Shown here: positions 35,073 through 43,708 of the stretch, piece after piece
How positions within the stretch are numbered: position 1 is the stretch's first letter
Layout of the letters: every line of letters starts with the position of its first letter
Assembly: GCA_013619125.1 (NCBI GenBank)
Contig: JABXKS010000027.1
Coordinates: 1 to 59,959, forward strand
Reading direction: 5' to 3'
DNA length: 59,959 nucleotides
DNA from: Clostridiales bacterium
GTDB taxonomy: Bacteria; Bacillota; Clostridia; Tissierellales; GPF-1
Program-made: the position numbers and the translations under genes
Notes under the pieces: model-generated
Seen by the model: the letters and a program-made list of their open reading frames with translations, nothing else
Told to the model about the DNA's origin: nothing
The model's database searches: none

Positions 35073-35077
35073 AATTA

Positions 35078-35151
35078 GGCGCCATGGCCAAGTGGTAAGG
35101 CAGAGGACTGCAAATCCTTTACCCCCAGTTCGAATCTGGGTGGCGCCTCCA
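35078..35151 (+). tRNA. tRNA-Cys (anticodon GCA)
   Basis: A 74-base cloverleaf with acceptor stem GGCGCCA / TGGCGCC, anticodon GCA in the loop CTGCAAA, T-arm AGTTCGAATCT and an encoded CCA. Confidence 0.97.
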
Positions 35152-35157
35152 ATTATG

Positions 35158-35187
35158 AACGAGGAAGATTGTCTTCCTCGTTTTTTT
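35158..35187 (+). terminator. Terminator of the tRNA cluster
   Basis: AACGAGGAAGA / TCTTCCTCGTT with a three-base loop is followed by a T run. The 140 bases after it, up to the infC promoter, hold nothing I can identify. Confidence 0.9.
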
Positions 35188-35327
35188 CATGCAAAAGCCC
35201 CGTAGGTGTTTTTATAAGAAGACGGTACTTGATCTTTCTCAAAAGGGACTGGGATCAGTAAAAAGACTAGACAAATACGGGTTGATTTGATAAGATGTAT
35301 TTTGTTGGCAATGAAGCAACTTTGTGT

Positions 35328-35356
35328 TTGACAAAAGAACTGCCAGCATGTATAAT
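35328..35356 (+). promoter_or_regulatory. infC operon promoter
   Basis: TTGACA (35328-35333) and TATAAT (35351-35356), both perfect hexamers, are separated by 17 bases. This is a consensus housekeeping promoter. Confidence 0.92.
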
Positions 35357-35361
35357 TACAC

Positions 35362-35475
35362 TGTTGTATAAGGAAAGTAGGAGGTCCGCTTCTCACCTTG
35401 TGGCGAAAGCTTATAAGGTTATCACTCAAAATTGAGTTTTGATGCGGATAGGTGAGCCTATCCGCTATTTTTTTT
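35362..35475 (+). promoter_or_regulatory. infC leader with attenuator (L20-leader-like)
   Basis: The leader of about 115 bases ends in an intrinsic terminator, GCGGATAGG / CCTATCCGC plus a T run (35444-35475), immediately before the ribosome binding site of infC. CTCACCT (35392-35398) is complementary to AGGTGAG inside that terminator (35450-35456), so an antiterminator can form. In other Bacillota the equivalent leader responds to free ribosomal protein L20, encoded by the third gene here. L20 control is inferred from position and structure. Confidence 0.75.
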
Positions 35476-35489
35476 AGGAGGTGTTTTGT

Positions 35490-35996
35490 ATCAAAGAACT
35501 TTTTATTAATGAAAAAATTCGCGCTCGCGAAGTCCGTGTAGTTGACAGCGATGGAGAACCGTTGGGTGTTATACCCACTAAAGAAGCATTGCGGATTGCA
35601 CTAGAGAAAAAATTGGATTTGGTGATGGTTTCTCCCAACGCAAAGCCACCGGTATGCAAGATCTTGGATTATGGAAAATACCGTTATGAGCAGTCGAAGA
35701 GAGAAAAAGAAGCGAAGAAAAATCAGAAAACCATTAATATTAAAGAAGTTCGTATGACACCAAGAATTGATTCCCATGACTTGCAAGTAAAGGCGAGCAA
35801 TGCAATCAAATTCTTGAAAGCAGAGAACAAGGTAAAAGTTACCGTCCGTTTTAGAGGGCGAGAATTGGGCCATACAAATATTGGTCGTGAAGTGTTGAAA
35901 ACATTTGTCACGATGATTCAAGAATATGGCGAAGTTGAAAAACTACCACGCATGGAAGGCCGAAACATGGTCATGTTTCTTACACCAAAAAAATAA
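35490..35996 (+). CDS. infC: Translation initiation factor IF-3, probable AUC start
   Basis: IF-3 binds the 30S subunit, prevents 70S association and checks the start codon. The product has about 168 residues, with the N-terminal domain opening KELFINEKIRAREVRVVD and the C-terminal domain holding IKEVRMTPRIDSHDLQVK. The only standard in-frame start, GTG at 35481, overlaps the AGGAGGTG ribosome binding site itself. ATC at 35490 lies 7 bases after that site and gives the expected N-terminus. Rare AUU or AUC starts are known for infC elsewhere and allow autoregulation. rpmI and rplT follow in the standard order. Confidence 0.93.
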   Translation: MKELFINEKIRAREVRVVDSDGEPLGVIPTKEALRIALEKKLDLVMVSPNAKPPVCKILDYGKYRYEQSKREKEAKKNQKTINIKEVRMTPRIDSHDLQVKASNAIKFLKAENKVKVTVRFRGRELGHTNIGREVLKTFVTMIQEYGEVEKLPRMEGRNMVMFLTPKK

Positions 35997-36014
35997 TCGA
36001 GAGGAGGATTTATC

Positions 36015-36209
36015 ATGCCTAAAATGAAATCTCACCGCGGAGCAGCAAAGCGATTTAAAAAAACAGGAACTGGTAAATTCAAACGTCATAGCAGTTTTAC
36101 AAGCCACTTATTCAAGTCTAAATCTCCTAAGCGTAAGCGCCAACTGAGACAAAGCAAAATTGCTTGTGCGAGTGATGAAAAAGTATTGAAACAAATGCTA
36201 CCGTACTAG
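36015..36209 (+). CDS. rpmI: 50S ribosomal protein L35
   Basis: L35 is a small basic protein of the large ribosomal subunit. The 64-residue product opens with [20 protein letters not shown], the family's signature, and is rich in lysine and arginine. GAGAGGAGG precedes the ATG. It lies 18 bases after infC and 23 bases before rplT. Confidence 0.97.
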   Translation: MPKMKSHRGAAKRFKKTGTGKFKRHSSFTSHLFKSKSPKRKRQLRQSKIACASDEKVLKQMLPY

Positions 36210-36232
36210 GATGATCGAGAGGAGAATTAAAA

Positions 36233-36589
36233 ATGGCTAGAGTTAAAGGTGCGATGAACGCACGAAAGAAGCATAAGAAAGTATTAAAATTAGCAAAAGG
36301 GTATTACGGACAAGCAAGTCGTTCATTCCGTCCAGCGAACCAAGCGGTTATGCGTGCAATGCGCTTCGCTTATATCGGACGTAAACTGAAAAAACGTGAT
36401 TTCCGCAAGCTTTGGATTGCCCGAATCAATGCGGCAGCCCGTTTGAATGGTATGTCATACAGCCGCTTCATCAATGGCTTGAAAAAGTCTGAGATCGAAG
36501 TAAACCGTAAGATGTTGTCAGAAATGGCGATTCATGACCCTGCTGGTTTCACAGCATTGGTTAATCTTGCTAAAGAAAGCGTACAATAA
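36233..36589 (+). CDS. rplT: 50S ribosomal protein L20
   Basis: L20 binds 23S rRNA early in 50S assembly and in Bacillota represses its own operon through the infC leader. The 118-residue protein starts [20 protein letters not shown] and contains [20 protein letters not shown] and [16 protein letters not shown], all typical. GAGAGGAG is upstream. A terminator overlaps its stop codon. Confidence 0.97.
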   Translation: MARVKGAMNARKKHKKVLKLAKGYYGQASRSFRPANQAVMRAMRFAYIGRKLKKRDFRKLWIARINAAARLNGMSYSRFINGLKKSEIEVNRKMLSEMAIHDPAGFTALVNLAKESVQ

Positions 36590-36614
36590 GTTCCCTCTGG
36601 GAACTTATTTTTTT
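36585..36614 (+). terminator. Terminator after rplT
   Basis: AATAAGTTCCC / GGGAACTTATT with a TCT loop is followed by five T residues. The T run abuts the -35 of the next promoter. Confidence 0.92.
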
Positions 36615-36641
36615 GACTTGTTTTCGCCTTTGAATTACAAT
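36613..36641 (+). promoter_or_regulatory. ktrB promoter
   Basis: TTGACT (36613-36618) and TACAAT (36636-36641) are separated by 17 bases. The -35 begins inside the T run of the rplT terminator. Confidence 0.75.
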
Positions 36642-36675
36642 ATATGCAAAGCATGAAGAATTTGACAGATAGGAG

Positions 36676-38043
36676 ATGAGGACAATCGATATTCGAAGTC
36701 GTCTCGATGAGATTAGCGCAAGGCCGGCTCGCTTTCTGGCGATCGGTTTCTTTTTATTGATTTTAGTAGGAACAACGCTGCTTAATTTACCCATCGCTTC
36801 CATTGATGGAAATAGCGTTGGGTTTATTGATGCCCTTTTTACCTCTGCTTCGGCAGTCTGTGTAACCGGGCTTATCGTTGTGAACACAGCAGCCCATTGG
36901 ACCTTTTTTGGCAAGTTGATTATTTTGATTTTGATTCAAATCGGGGGACTTGGGTTTATGACCATGGCGACCTTGGTTGCCTTGGTATTAGGACGCAAAA
37001 TCACCTTGAAGAATCGATTGATTTTGCAGGAAGAACTGAACAACCTCACCCTGTCCGGTGTCGTTAAGTTGACGAAATACGTCTTATACTCTACCTTTTT
37101 GATTGAAGCGGTGGGGGCGGTGATTCTTTCTTTTCGTTTTGTGCCCGATTTTGGGTTCTTTAAAGGGATATGGTTTGCGATCTTCCATTCGATTTCCGCT
37201 TTTTGCAACGCTGGATTTGATTTGATCGGCAATAGCATGGAAAGTTATGCGGGAAGTTTTTTAGTGATTATGACCATGAGCATTTTAGTTGTGATCGGCG
37301 GTATTGGATTTTCTGTTTTCATTAATTTATCTCAAATTATTCGAATGAAAAAACCTCTGTCGCGATTGAGCCTACATACAAAATTAACCCTGGTTATAAC
37401 CGGCGGTCTTTTGATAGTCGGTTTTCTGTTTATTTATCTGGTTGAGTTTACCAATCCGGAAACGCTGGGTTCCATGACAGGAATCGAGAAGATCCTTTCT
37501 GCGATTTTCCAATCTGTTGTGCCGAGGACTGCCGGCTTTAACAGTATTCCCATGGGTAGTCTTCGCGATGCGTCAACGTTTTTCATTATCTTGTTGATGT
37601 TTATTGGCGGATCTCCTGGCTCCACAGCGGGAGGAATAAAAACAACAACCATTGGTGTTGTTTTTTTAACGATCAGGTCTTATATCCAAGGCAAGGAAGA
37701 TGTGGAGATCTATAAACGCAGAATCCCGCAACGAGCAATCAACAAAGCCATTACCATCTTTATGCTCGGTCTTTCTGTATGTATCGTCAGCACCTTGCTG
37801 TTATCGATCACAGAGCAGGCTAGCTTCATAGATGTTCTCTTTGAAACCGTATCCGCTTATGCGACAGTTGGATTGAGTCGCGGAATTACAGCAGACTTGA
37901 CAATATTTGGACGGTTGTTGATCATTGGAAATATGTTTTTTGGACGACTGGGACCTTTGACCATCGCCTTTGCTTTAGCGGAACGATCGAAGAAAAGAAA
38001 AGGGATTTATCATTTTGCGGAAGAAAATATCAATGTTGGCTAG
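36676..38043 (+). CDS. ktrB: Ktr-type potassium uptake channel subunit
   Basis: This 455-residue membrane protein of the Trk/Ktr/HKT superfamily moves potassium with sodium. Four pore-loop repeats are visible, including TSASAVCVTGLIVV, SISAFCNAGFDLIG, SVVPRTAGFNSIPMG and SAYATVGLSRGIT, each with the selectivity glycine. GGSPGSTAGGIKTTT is the flexible gate region. The only standard start is ATG at 36676, which directly abuts the AGGAG sequence with no spacer; the codon before it is a stop. The start is therefore uncertain. A RCK subunit gene follows 9 bases on. Confidence 0.92.
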   Translation: MRTIDIRSRLDEISARPARFLAIGFFLLILVGTTLLNLPIASIDGNSVGFIDALFTSASAVCVTGLIVVNTAAHWTFFGKLIILILIQIGGLGFMTMATLVALVLGRKITLKNRLILQEELNNLTLSGVVKLTKYVLYSTFLIEAVGAVILSFRFVPDFGFFKGIWFAIFHSISAFCNAGFDLIGNSMESYAGSFLVIMTMSILVVIGGIGFSVFINLSQIIRMKKPLSRLSLHTKLTLVITGGLLIVGFLFIYLVEFTNPETLGSMTGIEKILSAIFQSVVPRTAGFNSIPMGSLRDASTFFIILLMFIGGSPGSTAGGIKTTTIGVVFLTIRSYIQGKEDVEIYKRRIPQRAINKAITIFMLGLSVCIVSTLLLSITEQASFIDVLFETVSAYATVGLSRGITADLTIFGRLLIIGNMFFGRLGPLTIAFALAERSKKRKGIYHFAEENINVG

Positions 38044-38052
38044 GAGGAAACA

Positions 38053-38709
38053 ATGAAACAATTTGTCGTAATAGGATGCGGTCGATTTGGATCAAGTCTT
38101 GCGAAAACACTTTTTGATCTGGGGTATGATGTCATGGTTATTGACAAGAATCCCGAAAAAATTCAAGAAATCTCTCCCTATGTAACCCATGCGGTTCAAG
38201 CGGATGCTCTTGATGAAACGACGTTAAAGGCGATAGGAATCGGGAATTTTGACGTAGCGGCGGTTGCTTTGGGAACCAACCTGGAAGCCTCCATTATGAC
38301 AACCTTGATTGTTAAGGAATTGGGCGTTAGCATGGTGATTGCGAAAGCACAAAATGAGAACCATGGGAAGGTGTTGGAAAAGCTTGGCGCGGACCGTATC
38401 GTTCATCCCGAACGGGATATGGGCGTTCGGATTGCTAGAAACCTAGTTTCTTCCAATCTTTTGGATTACATTGAATTCGCTCCTGATTATGGGATCGTCG
38501 AAATCAGCGCGTTAAAGGATTGGGAAGGGAAGACCTTGGTTGAACTTCAGCTGCCGACGCGATACGGTATCAATGTCATTGCGATCAAGCATACGGACAG
38601 CATCAATATTTCTCCTGCGGCGGACGAAGTGATTGATCAGGAAGATATTCTTGTTGTCATCGGAAACAATGAAGAATTGATTAAATTGGAAAAAGAAGGA
38701 CAACGCTAG
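38053..38709 (+). CDS. ktrA: Ktr potassium uptake regulatory RCK subunit
   Basis: KtrA is the cytoplasmic ring subunit that gates KtrB on binding ATP or ADP. The 218-residue protein has an N-terminal RCK domain with Rossmann motif GCGRFGSSLA, the ribose-binding acidic VIDKNPEK, and DRIVHPERDMGVRIA. A C-terminal RCK_C domain (about residues 140-218) ends in DILVVIGNNEELIKLE. AGGAGGAAAC precedes the ATG. It is coupled to the rRNA methyltransferase gene by a TAGTG overlap. Confidence 0.94.
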   Translation: MKQFVVIGCGRFGSSLAKTLFDLGYDVMVIDKNPEKIQEISPYVTHAVQADALDETTLKAIGIGNFDVAAVALGTNLEASIMTTLIVKELGVSMVIAKAQNENHGKVLEKLGADRIVHPERDMGVRIARNLVSSNLLDYIEFAPDYGIVEISALKDWEGKTLVELQLPTRYGINVIAIKHTDSINISPAADEVIDQEDILVVIGNNEELIKLEKEGQR

Positions 38710-39494
38710 TGGAAGTCTTGCGTTTGTCTCAGGAACAAGCAAAACGATGGACAAAACTGAAGCAAAAAAAATATCGTCAACGCGAATCCAAGTTCATGGT
38801 GGAAGGACTTCGTCTGGTTGAGGCCGCAGAGGCTGCCAATCAAAAAATTGAGGCTGTTGTTGTAACGGAACAATTTCAAGAAGATCCGCAACGGACAGAA
38901 ATCCTTAGCCGGGTGCAGGCACCCATATATTTAGCGGATGAAAAGCTGTGGAAAAAAATCAGTGAAACCGTACACGGACAAGGAATTTTGGCGATCGTTT
39001 CCATGCCTGAGTTTGTAGCAGAACAAGGGGAGTGGAATAAAAGAATTTTGATCCTTGACCGCATTCAAGATCCGGGGAATTTGGGAACGATTTTGCGCAC
39101 CGCTGAAGCCTTCGGGTTTCGGGACGTTTTTTTAACCAAAGGCTCAGTGGACTGTTATGACAGCAAGGTCATTCGCTCTTCCATGGGCGGTATTTTTTCT
39201 CTGCGCTTGCAAACATGGAAATCGGATTTGCTGGATGAGGCGAAGGCCAGGGGCTATCAATGCATTGCAAGTTCACTGAAGGATTCTGAAGCCTTGTCCG
39301 ATGTTGAATTTGAAACACAAGTGGCTTTGATTATCGGGAATGAAGCCAATGGAATCCGTCAGGAATGGATTGAGGCGGCGGATTTGCGGATTCAAATTCC
39401 CATGACAGGACAAGCGGAATCCTTGAACGCGGGAATTGCAGCGGGCATTTTGATGTATGCGGTTCAATCCGATCAAAAGATTGAAGTTTATTGA
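38709..39494 (+). CDS. SpoU/TrmH-family RNA 2'-O-ribose methyltransferase
   Basis: This 261-residue knotted (SPOUT) methyltransferase probably modifies 23S rRNA. An N-terminal substrate-binding domain carries KKYRQRESKFMVEGLRLVEA. The SPOUT domain has the three motifs in order: LDRIQDPGNLGTILRTAEAF, LIIGNEANGIRQEW and IPMTGQAESLNAGIAAGIL. It starts with GTG overlapping the ktrA stop. It is tRNA/rRNA methyltransferase by family; the exact target nucleotide is not predictable. Confidence 0.9.
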   Translation: MEVLRLSQEQAKRWTKLKQKKYRQRESKFMVEGLRLVEAAEAANQKIEAVVVTEQFQEDPQRTEILSRVQAPIYLADEKLWKKISETVHGQGILAIVSMPEFVAEQGEWNKRILILDRIQDPGNLGTILRTAEAFGFRDVFLTKGSVDCYDSKVIRSSMGGIFSLRLQTWKSDLLDEAKARGYQCIASSLKDSEALSDVEFETQVALIIGNEANGIRQEWIEAADLRIQIPMTGQAESLNAGIAAGILMYAVQSDQKIEVY

Positions 39495-39509
39495 CACACA
39501 TGATATAAT
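39481..39509 (+). promoter_or_regulatory. pheST promoter
   Basis: TGATATAAT (39501-39509) is an extended -10. TTGAAG at 39481-39486 is 17 bases upstream of the hexamer and lies inside the end of the methyltransferase gene. Confidence 0.7.
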
Positions 39510-39514
39510 CAGTC

Positions 39515-39737
39515 ACGAATAGAATACAAAAGCAATGAGAAAGCATAGTACGGTCGCAGATCAGAGAGTTGTCGAAAGCTGTGAGACAACAAGCGGAAAC
39601 CGGAATTTCACTTTTGAGCTATCTGACTGAATGCAGTAGGTTGGATCGGTTTAGCCGTTATCAGATAAGAGGTCGCAAGACAATTAGGGTGGTACCGCGG
39701 AACACTTCGTCCCTGACGAAGTGTTCCTTTTTTTTAT
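39515..39737 (+). promoter_or_regulatory. T-box leader of pheST
   Basis: The probable specifier TTC (phenylalanine) is at 39607-39609 in the context GGAATTTCAC. The T-box AGGGTGGTACCGCGG is at 39686-39700, followed by a terminator, AACACTTCGT / ACGAAGTGTT and a long T run. Uncharged phenylalanine tRNA should antiterminate. Confidence 0.94.
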
Positions 39738-39762
39738 TTTTAGAAGGAAGGGGCGAATAAAC

Positions 39763-40785
39763 ATGAAAGAACAATTAATGGAGATTCAAAAGAATGGATT
39801 GCAAAGCATTGAAGCATCTGATGATTTGAAATCGCTCGATGCAATCCGTGTTCAATTTTTAGGTAAAAAAGGAGAACTTACTCAGGTTTTACGCCAGATG
39901 GGAAAATTGCCGAAAGAGGAAAGACCAATCATCGGCGAGGTGGCAAATCAAGTACGCGAGGCGTTGACTCAAGCGATTGAAGAACGAAAAGTGAACTTGA
40001 AGCAATTGGCTTTGGAAAAACAACTGCTTGAAGAACAAGTGGATGTAACCATTGACGGGGTGCAAAAGAAGGTTGGGCATCATCATCCTCTTATGCAGGT
40101 CAAAGAAGAGTTGGAAGCCTTGTTTAGCCGCATGGGTTACGACGTTGTGGAAGGACCGGAAATTGAAACCGTCCACAACAATTTTGATGCGTTAAACGCA
40201 CCAGAAAGCCATCCGTCACGAGATATGTCAGACACCTTTTATATCAATCCGGAACTCTTGCTGCGTACACAGACATCACCTGTGCAAATTCGAGCCATGA
40301 AAAACATGGAGCCTCCAATTCGCATGGTAACAGCTGGACGCACCTTCCGATTCGACGATGTTGACGATACACATTCACCGATGTTCCATCAGATGGAATG
40401 CTTGGTTGTTGGCGAAGGTGTCACCATGGCGAATTTAATTGATTCCATTGAAACCTTTGTTCATGAACTCTTTGGAAATGATATTGAAACAAGATTCCGT
40501 CCGCACCACTTTCCATTCACCGAACCAAGTGCTGAGGTGGATGTCTCTTGCCTAAAATGTCGGGGAGAGGGTTGTGAGGCTTGTCACTATACGGGCTGGA
40601 GCATGGAACTTTTGGGTTGTGGTATGGTTCATCCGAAGGTTCTGGAGAATTGCGGAATTGATTCTGAAAAGTATACTGGATTTGCATTTGGAATGGGTGT
40701 TGACCGTGTCACTATGGTGAAATACGGGATTCCAAACATCCGTTTGCTGTTTGAAAACGATATGCGCTTTATCGAACAATTCTAA
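39763..40785 (+). CDS. pheS: Phenylalanyl-tRNA synthetase alpha subunit
   Basis: This 340-residue class II synthetase subunit holds the catalytic core. An N-terminal coiled coil (first 85 residues) precedes the motifs: motif 1 near GHHHPLMQVKEELEALF, motif 2 near RTFRFDDVDDTHSPMFHQME and motif 3 near GFAFGMGVDRVTMVKYG. The ATG at 39763 is preceded by GAAGGAAGGGG; a longer reading starts inside the terminator and is rejected. pheT follows 12 bases on. Confidence 0.97.
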   Translation: MKEQLMEIQKNGLQSIEASDDLKSLDAIRVQFLGKKGELTQVLRQMGKLPKEERPIIGEVANQVREALTQAIEERKVNLKQLALEKQLLEEQVDVTIDGVQKKVGHHHPLMQVKEELEALFSRMGYDVVEGPEIETVHNNFDALNAPESHPSRDMSDTFYINPELLLRTQTSPVQIRAMKNMEPPIRMVTAGRTFRFDDVDDTHSPMFHQMECLVVGEGVTMANLIDSIETFVHELFGNDIETRFRPHHFPFTEPSAEVDVSCLKCRGEGCEACHYTGWSMELLGCGMVHPKVLENCGIDSEKYTGFAFGMGVDRVTMVKYGIPNIRLLFENDMRFIEQF

Positions 40786-40797
40786 GGAGGGGAAACG

Positions 40798-43197
40798 ATG
40801 TTAGTATCCATTGAATGGTTATCAGAATATGTGGAAATTGAGCAATCAAGCAAAATAATATCCGATCGTTTGACGATGTCCGGCTCTCATGCCGATTCTA
40901 TCGAAAAATATGGAAATAAATGCACGGGAATCGTGGTTGGAAAGATTCTTTCCATCGAAGCGCATCCCGATGCCGATAAATTGGTTGTGACCAAGGTTGA
41001 TGTGGGCAGAGAAGAGCCTCTTCAGATCGTCACTGGAGCGAAAAATATCGCCGAAGGCGATGTGATTCCACTCGCAACCGTAGGTGCAGTTTTACCCGGT
41101 AATTTTAAAATCAAAAAAGGCAAGCTTCGCGGCCAGGTTTCTGAAGGAATGATGTGTTCCTTGGAAGAGATGGGCTTTGGTGATTCTGTTATCCCGAAAG
41201 AAGCGAAAGAAGGCATATTTATCATGGACGGCACGTACACCTTGGGTGAAGATATTCGTGTCGCATTAAAGCTCAACGACGATGTCATTGATTTTGAGAT
41301 TACCAATAATCGCCCGGATTGCCTCAGCATGATTGGCATGGCAAGAGAAACGGCCGCAACTTTTTCCACTTCGATTCTTGTCCCAGTAGCCGAGTCAAAG
41401 CAATGTGATGGAGATATCCACGAGTATCTAAAGGACGTTACAATAGAAGCTACCGATCTTTGCAAGCGTTATATGGCGCGCGTTGTAAAGGAAGTCAAGA
41501 TCGAACCTTCTCCCATTTGGATGCAGATTCGATTGATGAAAGCCGGCGTTCGTCCGATTAACAACGTCGTTGACGTTACCAATTATGTGATGCTGGAAAC
41601 GGGTCAGCCCCTGCATGCCTTTGATGTTGAAAAAGTAGGCGGGAAAGAAATTCGTGTTCGCCGAGCGCGAAAAGACGAAACATTAATGACCCTTGATGGG
41701 GTGGAACGAAAGCTCGAAGAAAATGCCTTGGTAATCGCGGATCAGACCAAACCGATCGCTTTGGCCGGTATTATGGGTGGAGGAAACTCCGAAATTTCAG
41801 AAACAACAACGACCATTTTAATCGAGTCAGCAAACTTTGATGGGAAAACCGTACGCCTTGGAGCAAAGGCTTTGGGTATGCGTACAGAGGCTTCCAATCG
41901 ATTCGAAAAAGATCTGGATGTTGAAATGGCTTCCTATGCTTGCCATCGCGCGTGTTTCCTTTTGGAAGAGTTGAAAGCTGGAGTTGTTGTAAATGGTGTA
42001 GTGGACGCGTATCCCGTCGCTTATCAAGCAGGAACGGTCAGCATGCGATTAAATCGCGCGGCAGCACTTTTGGGTGTATCGATTCCTCTGGTCGAACAAT
42101 TAGACTCGTTGGAACGACTTGGATTTGATGCGACTTGCAAAGGGGATCATATCGAAGTTCAAGTTCCGAGTCATCGAGGCGATATCAAAATTGAAGCGGA
42201 TGTTATTGAAGAAGTCGGCAGAATCTACGGATTCCACAATATTGAATCTGCACCGCTTCGCATGGAGGTTCGAGAAGGCCGCTATAGCAAAGCCCGTATT
42301 CGAGAAGATCACGCGAAAGAGATTATGCGAGGATTGGGTTACAATGAAATTATGACCTATTCCTTTATCAGTGAGAAAATATACGATCAGCTTCGAATTC
42401 CCAAATCAAGTCCAAAACGTCAATTGATTCGCTTGCTGAATCCTCTTGGAGAAGATTTCAGTATTATGCGAACAACGCTTTTGGGGAATATGATGAAAGT
42501 GGTTTCTCGTAATATGAATCACGGCGTAAAAGAAATGGCCGCCTTTGAATTGGGCAATGTCTTTATTCCAAAATCGATTCCTGTTACGGAACTGCCGACT
42601 GAAAAGATGTTGATGGTCATTGCGGAAGTCGGTGAAAAGGCGGATTTCTTTTCCTTTAAAGGAAGTGTGGAATCCCTGCTTGCTGGATTGAATGTATCGA
42701 AGGTGGAATATGAGCCAGAGACTGCTGATCCGAGCTTTCACCCCGGACAATGTGCGCGAATTCTGATCGATGGACAAGAAGTGGGACGAATGGGACAGAT
42801 CCACCCAATTGTCGCAGAAAATTTCGATCTTGATCAGGCTGTTTTCGCCGCTGAACTCGATCTACAAGCCTTCCATACCTTGGCTGTGGACAAAAAGACG
42901 TATCAGCCATTGCCAAAATATCCCGCAATTACGCGCGATTTGGCCCTGTTGGTGCCTGTAGCCTTGCCGTCTAAATCTCTGGAAAAGGCGATGAAAGAAT
43001 CGGGTGGAAAATTAGTGGAAGCAACAAAATTATTTGATGTCTATATGGGTGCGCAGGTTCCAGAAGGGTGGAAGAGTTTGGCTTACTCCATTTCCTATCG
43101 AGCGACAGACCGTACCTTGACTGATGATGAAATAGGAAAAGTGCAAAACAAGATTTTGCAGCGTTTGGAAAAAGATTTTGAAGCAAAATTAAGATAG
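40798..43197 (+). CDS. pheT: Phenylalanyl-tRNA synthetase beta subunit
   Basis: This 799-residue subunit binds tRNA and edits mischarged tyrosine. The N-terminal EMAP/OB-type tRNA-binding domain (about residues 40-150) contains AHPDADKLVVTKVDVG. The B3/B4 editing region holds NNVVDVTNYVMLETGQPLHA, and the B5 domain contains RGDIKIEADVIEEVGRIYG. The C-terminal anticodon-binding domain ends ISYRATDRTLTDDEIGKV. TAAGGAGG precedes the ATG. Length is typical. Confidence 0.97.
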   Translation: MLVSIEWLSEYVEIEQSSKIISDRLTMSGSHADSIEKYGNKCTGIVVGKILSIEAHPDADKLVVTKVDVGREEPLQIVTGAKNIAEGDVIPLATVGAVLPGNFKIKKGKLRGQVSEGMMCSLEEMGFGDSVIPKEAKEGIFIMDGTYTLGEDIRVALKLNDDVIDFEITNNRPDCLSMIGMARETAATFSTSILVPVAESKQCDGDIHEYLKDVTIEATDLCKRYMARVVKEVKIEPSPIWMQIRLMKAGVRPINNVVDVTNYVMLETGQPLHAFDVEKVGGKEIRVRRARKDETLMTLDGVERKLEENALVIADQTKPIALAGIMGGGNSEISETTTTILIESANFDGKTVRLGAKALGMRTEASNRFEKDLDVEMASYACHRACFLLEELKAGVVVNGVVDAYPVAYQAGTVSMRLNRAAALLGVSIPLVEQLDSLERLGFDATCKGDHIEVQVPSHRGDIKIEADVIEEVGRIYGFHNIESAPLRMEVREGRYSKARIREDHAKEIMRGLGYNEIMTYSFISEKIYDQLRIPKSSPKRQLIRLLNPLGEDFSIMRTTLLGNMMKVVSRNMNHGVKEMAAFELGNVFIPKSIPVTELPTEKMLMVIAEVGEKADFFSFKGSVESLLAGLNVSKVEYEPETADPSFHPGQCARILIDGQEVGRMGQIHPIVAENFDLDQAVFAAELDLQAFHTLAVDKKTYQPLPKYPAITRDLALLVPVALPSKSLEKAMKESGGKLVEATKLFDVYMGAQVPEGWKSLAYSISYRATDRTLTDDEIGKVQNKILQRLEKDFEAKLR

Positions 43198-43224
43198 GAC
43201 TGCATATGCAGTCCTTTTTTTTTT
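43196..43224 (+). terminator. Terminator after pheT
   Basis: AGGACTGCA / TGCAGTCCT with a two-base centre is followed by about ten T residues, overlapping the pheT stop. Confidence 0.9.
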
Positions 43225-43230
43225 GACTTA

Positions 43231-43239
43231 TGCTATAAT
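43231..43239 (+). promoter_or_regulatory. zapA promoter, extended -10
   Basis: TGCTATAAT is an extended -10 with a perfect hexamer, 20 bases before the zapA start. No good -35 is present upstream because the terminator T run occupies that place. Confidence 0.55.
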
Positions 43240-43259
43240 AAGAAAAAGGAGGGATTGCC

Positions 43260-43670
43260 ATGTCAGATAAAAATCGTGTGACATTGACCATTAAGGGAGT
43301 AAATTATACCGTAGTCGGTGATGAACCTCAGGAGGTGCTCAATCAGATCGCGGGGCAAACCGTCGATCGAATTGAAGAAAAATTAGCTGCAAACAAGCGG
43401 ATCAATGACCGCATGGCAATGCTGCTATCTGTATTTGAAGTTGAAAATGAATTGACAGGGTTACAACAGCAGGTGGCATCCATCGAAGTGACGGAATCCG
43501 GTGAGACAGTTGATCCCATTGTAATGGAAGAATTGAAAGACAAGATACGTGCTAAGAATGATTCGCTGCTAAAAGCGGAGAACACCATCCACGAATTGCA
43601 AAACAAGCTTTTTCATACGCAAATCGAATTGGTGCAGGCGCGGAAAAAAAATGAAGAATTGGGAAAATAA
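43260..43670 (+). CDS. zapA: Cell division protein ZapA
   Basis: ZapA cross-links FtsZ filaments at the division site. The 136-residue protein has the N-terminal ZapA head (NRVTLTIKGVNYTVVGDEPQ) followed by a helical, coiled-coil C-terminal half (LKDKIRAKNDSLLKAENTIH). It is somewhat longer than the roughly 85-110 residues common in Bacillota because of the extended coil. AAGGAGGG precedes the ATG. Confidence 0.88.
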   Translation: MSDKNRVTLTIKGVNYTVVGDEPQEVLNQIAGQTVDRIEEKLAANKRINDRMAMLLSVFEVENELTGLQQQVASIEVTESGETVDPIVMEELKDKIRAKNDSLLKAENTIHELQNKLFHTQIELVQARKKNEELGK

Positions 43671-43697
43671 CCACGACTTCCTGTCGCGGTTTTTTTT
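43670..43697 (+). terminator. Terminator after zapA
   Basis: CCACGAC / GTCGCGG, a seven-base stem with one mismatch, is followed by eight T residues. It may be leaky, letting zapA transcription reach the next gene, which lacks a visible promoter. Confidence 0.65.
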
Positions 43698-43708
43698 ATG
43701 GTGATGAA

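Noticed and set aside
35481-35489. GTG start for infC
   Set aside because: The GTG is part of the AGGAGGTG ribosome binding site, so it cannot also be the initiator.
39491-39509. TTGACA with TATAAT upstream of the pheST T-box
   Set aside because: The spacing is only 7 bases; TTGAAG at 39481 gives the correct 17 bases.
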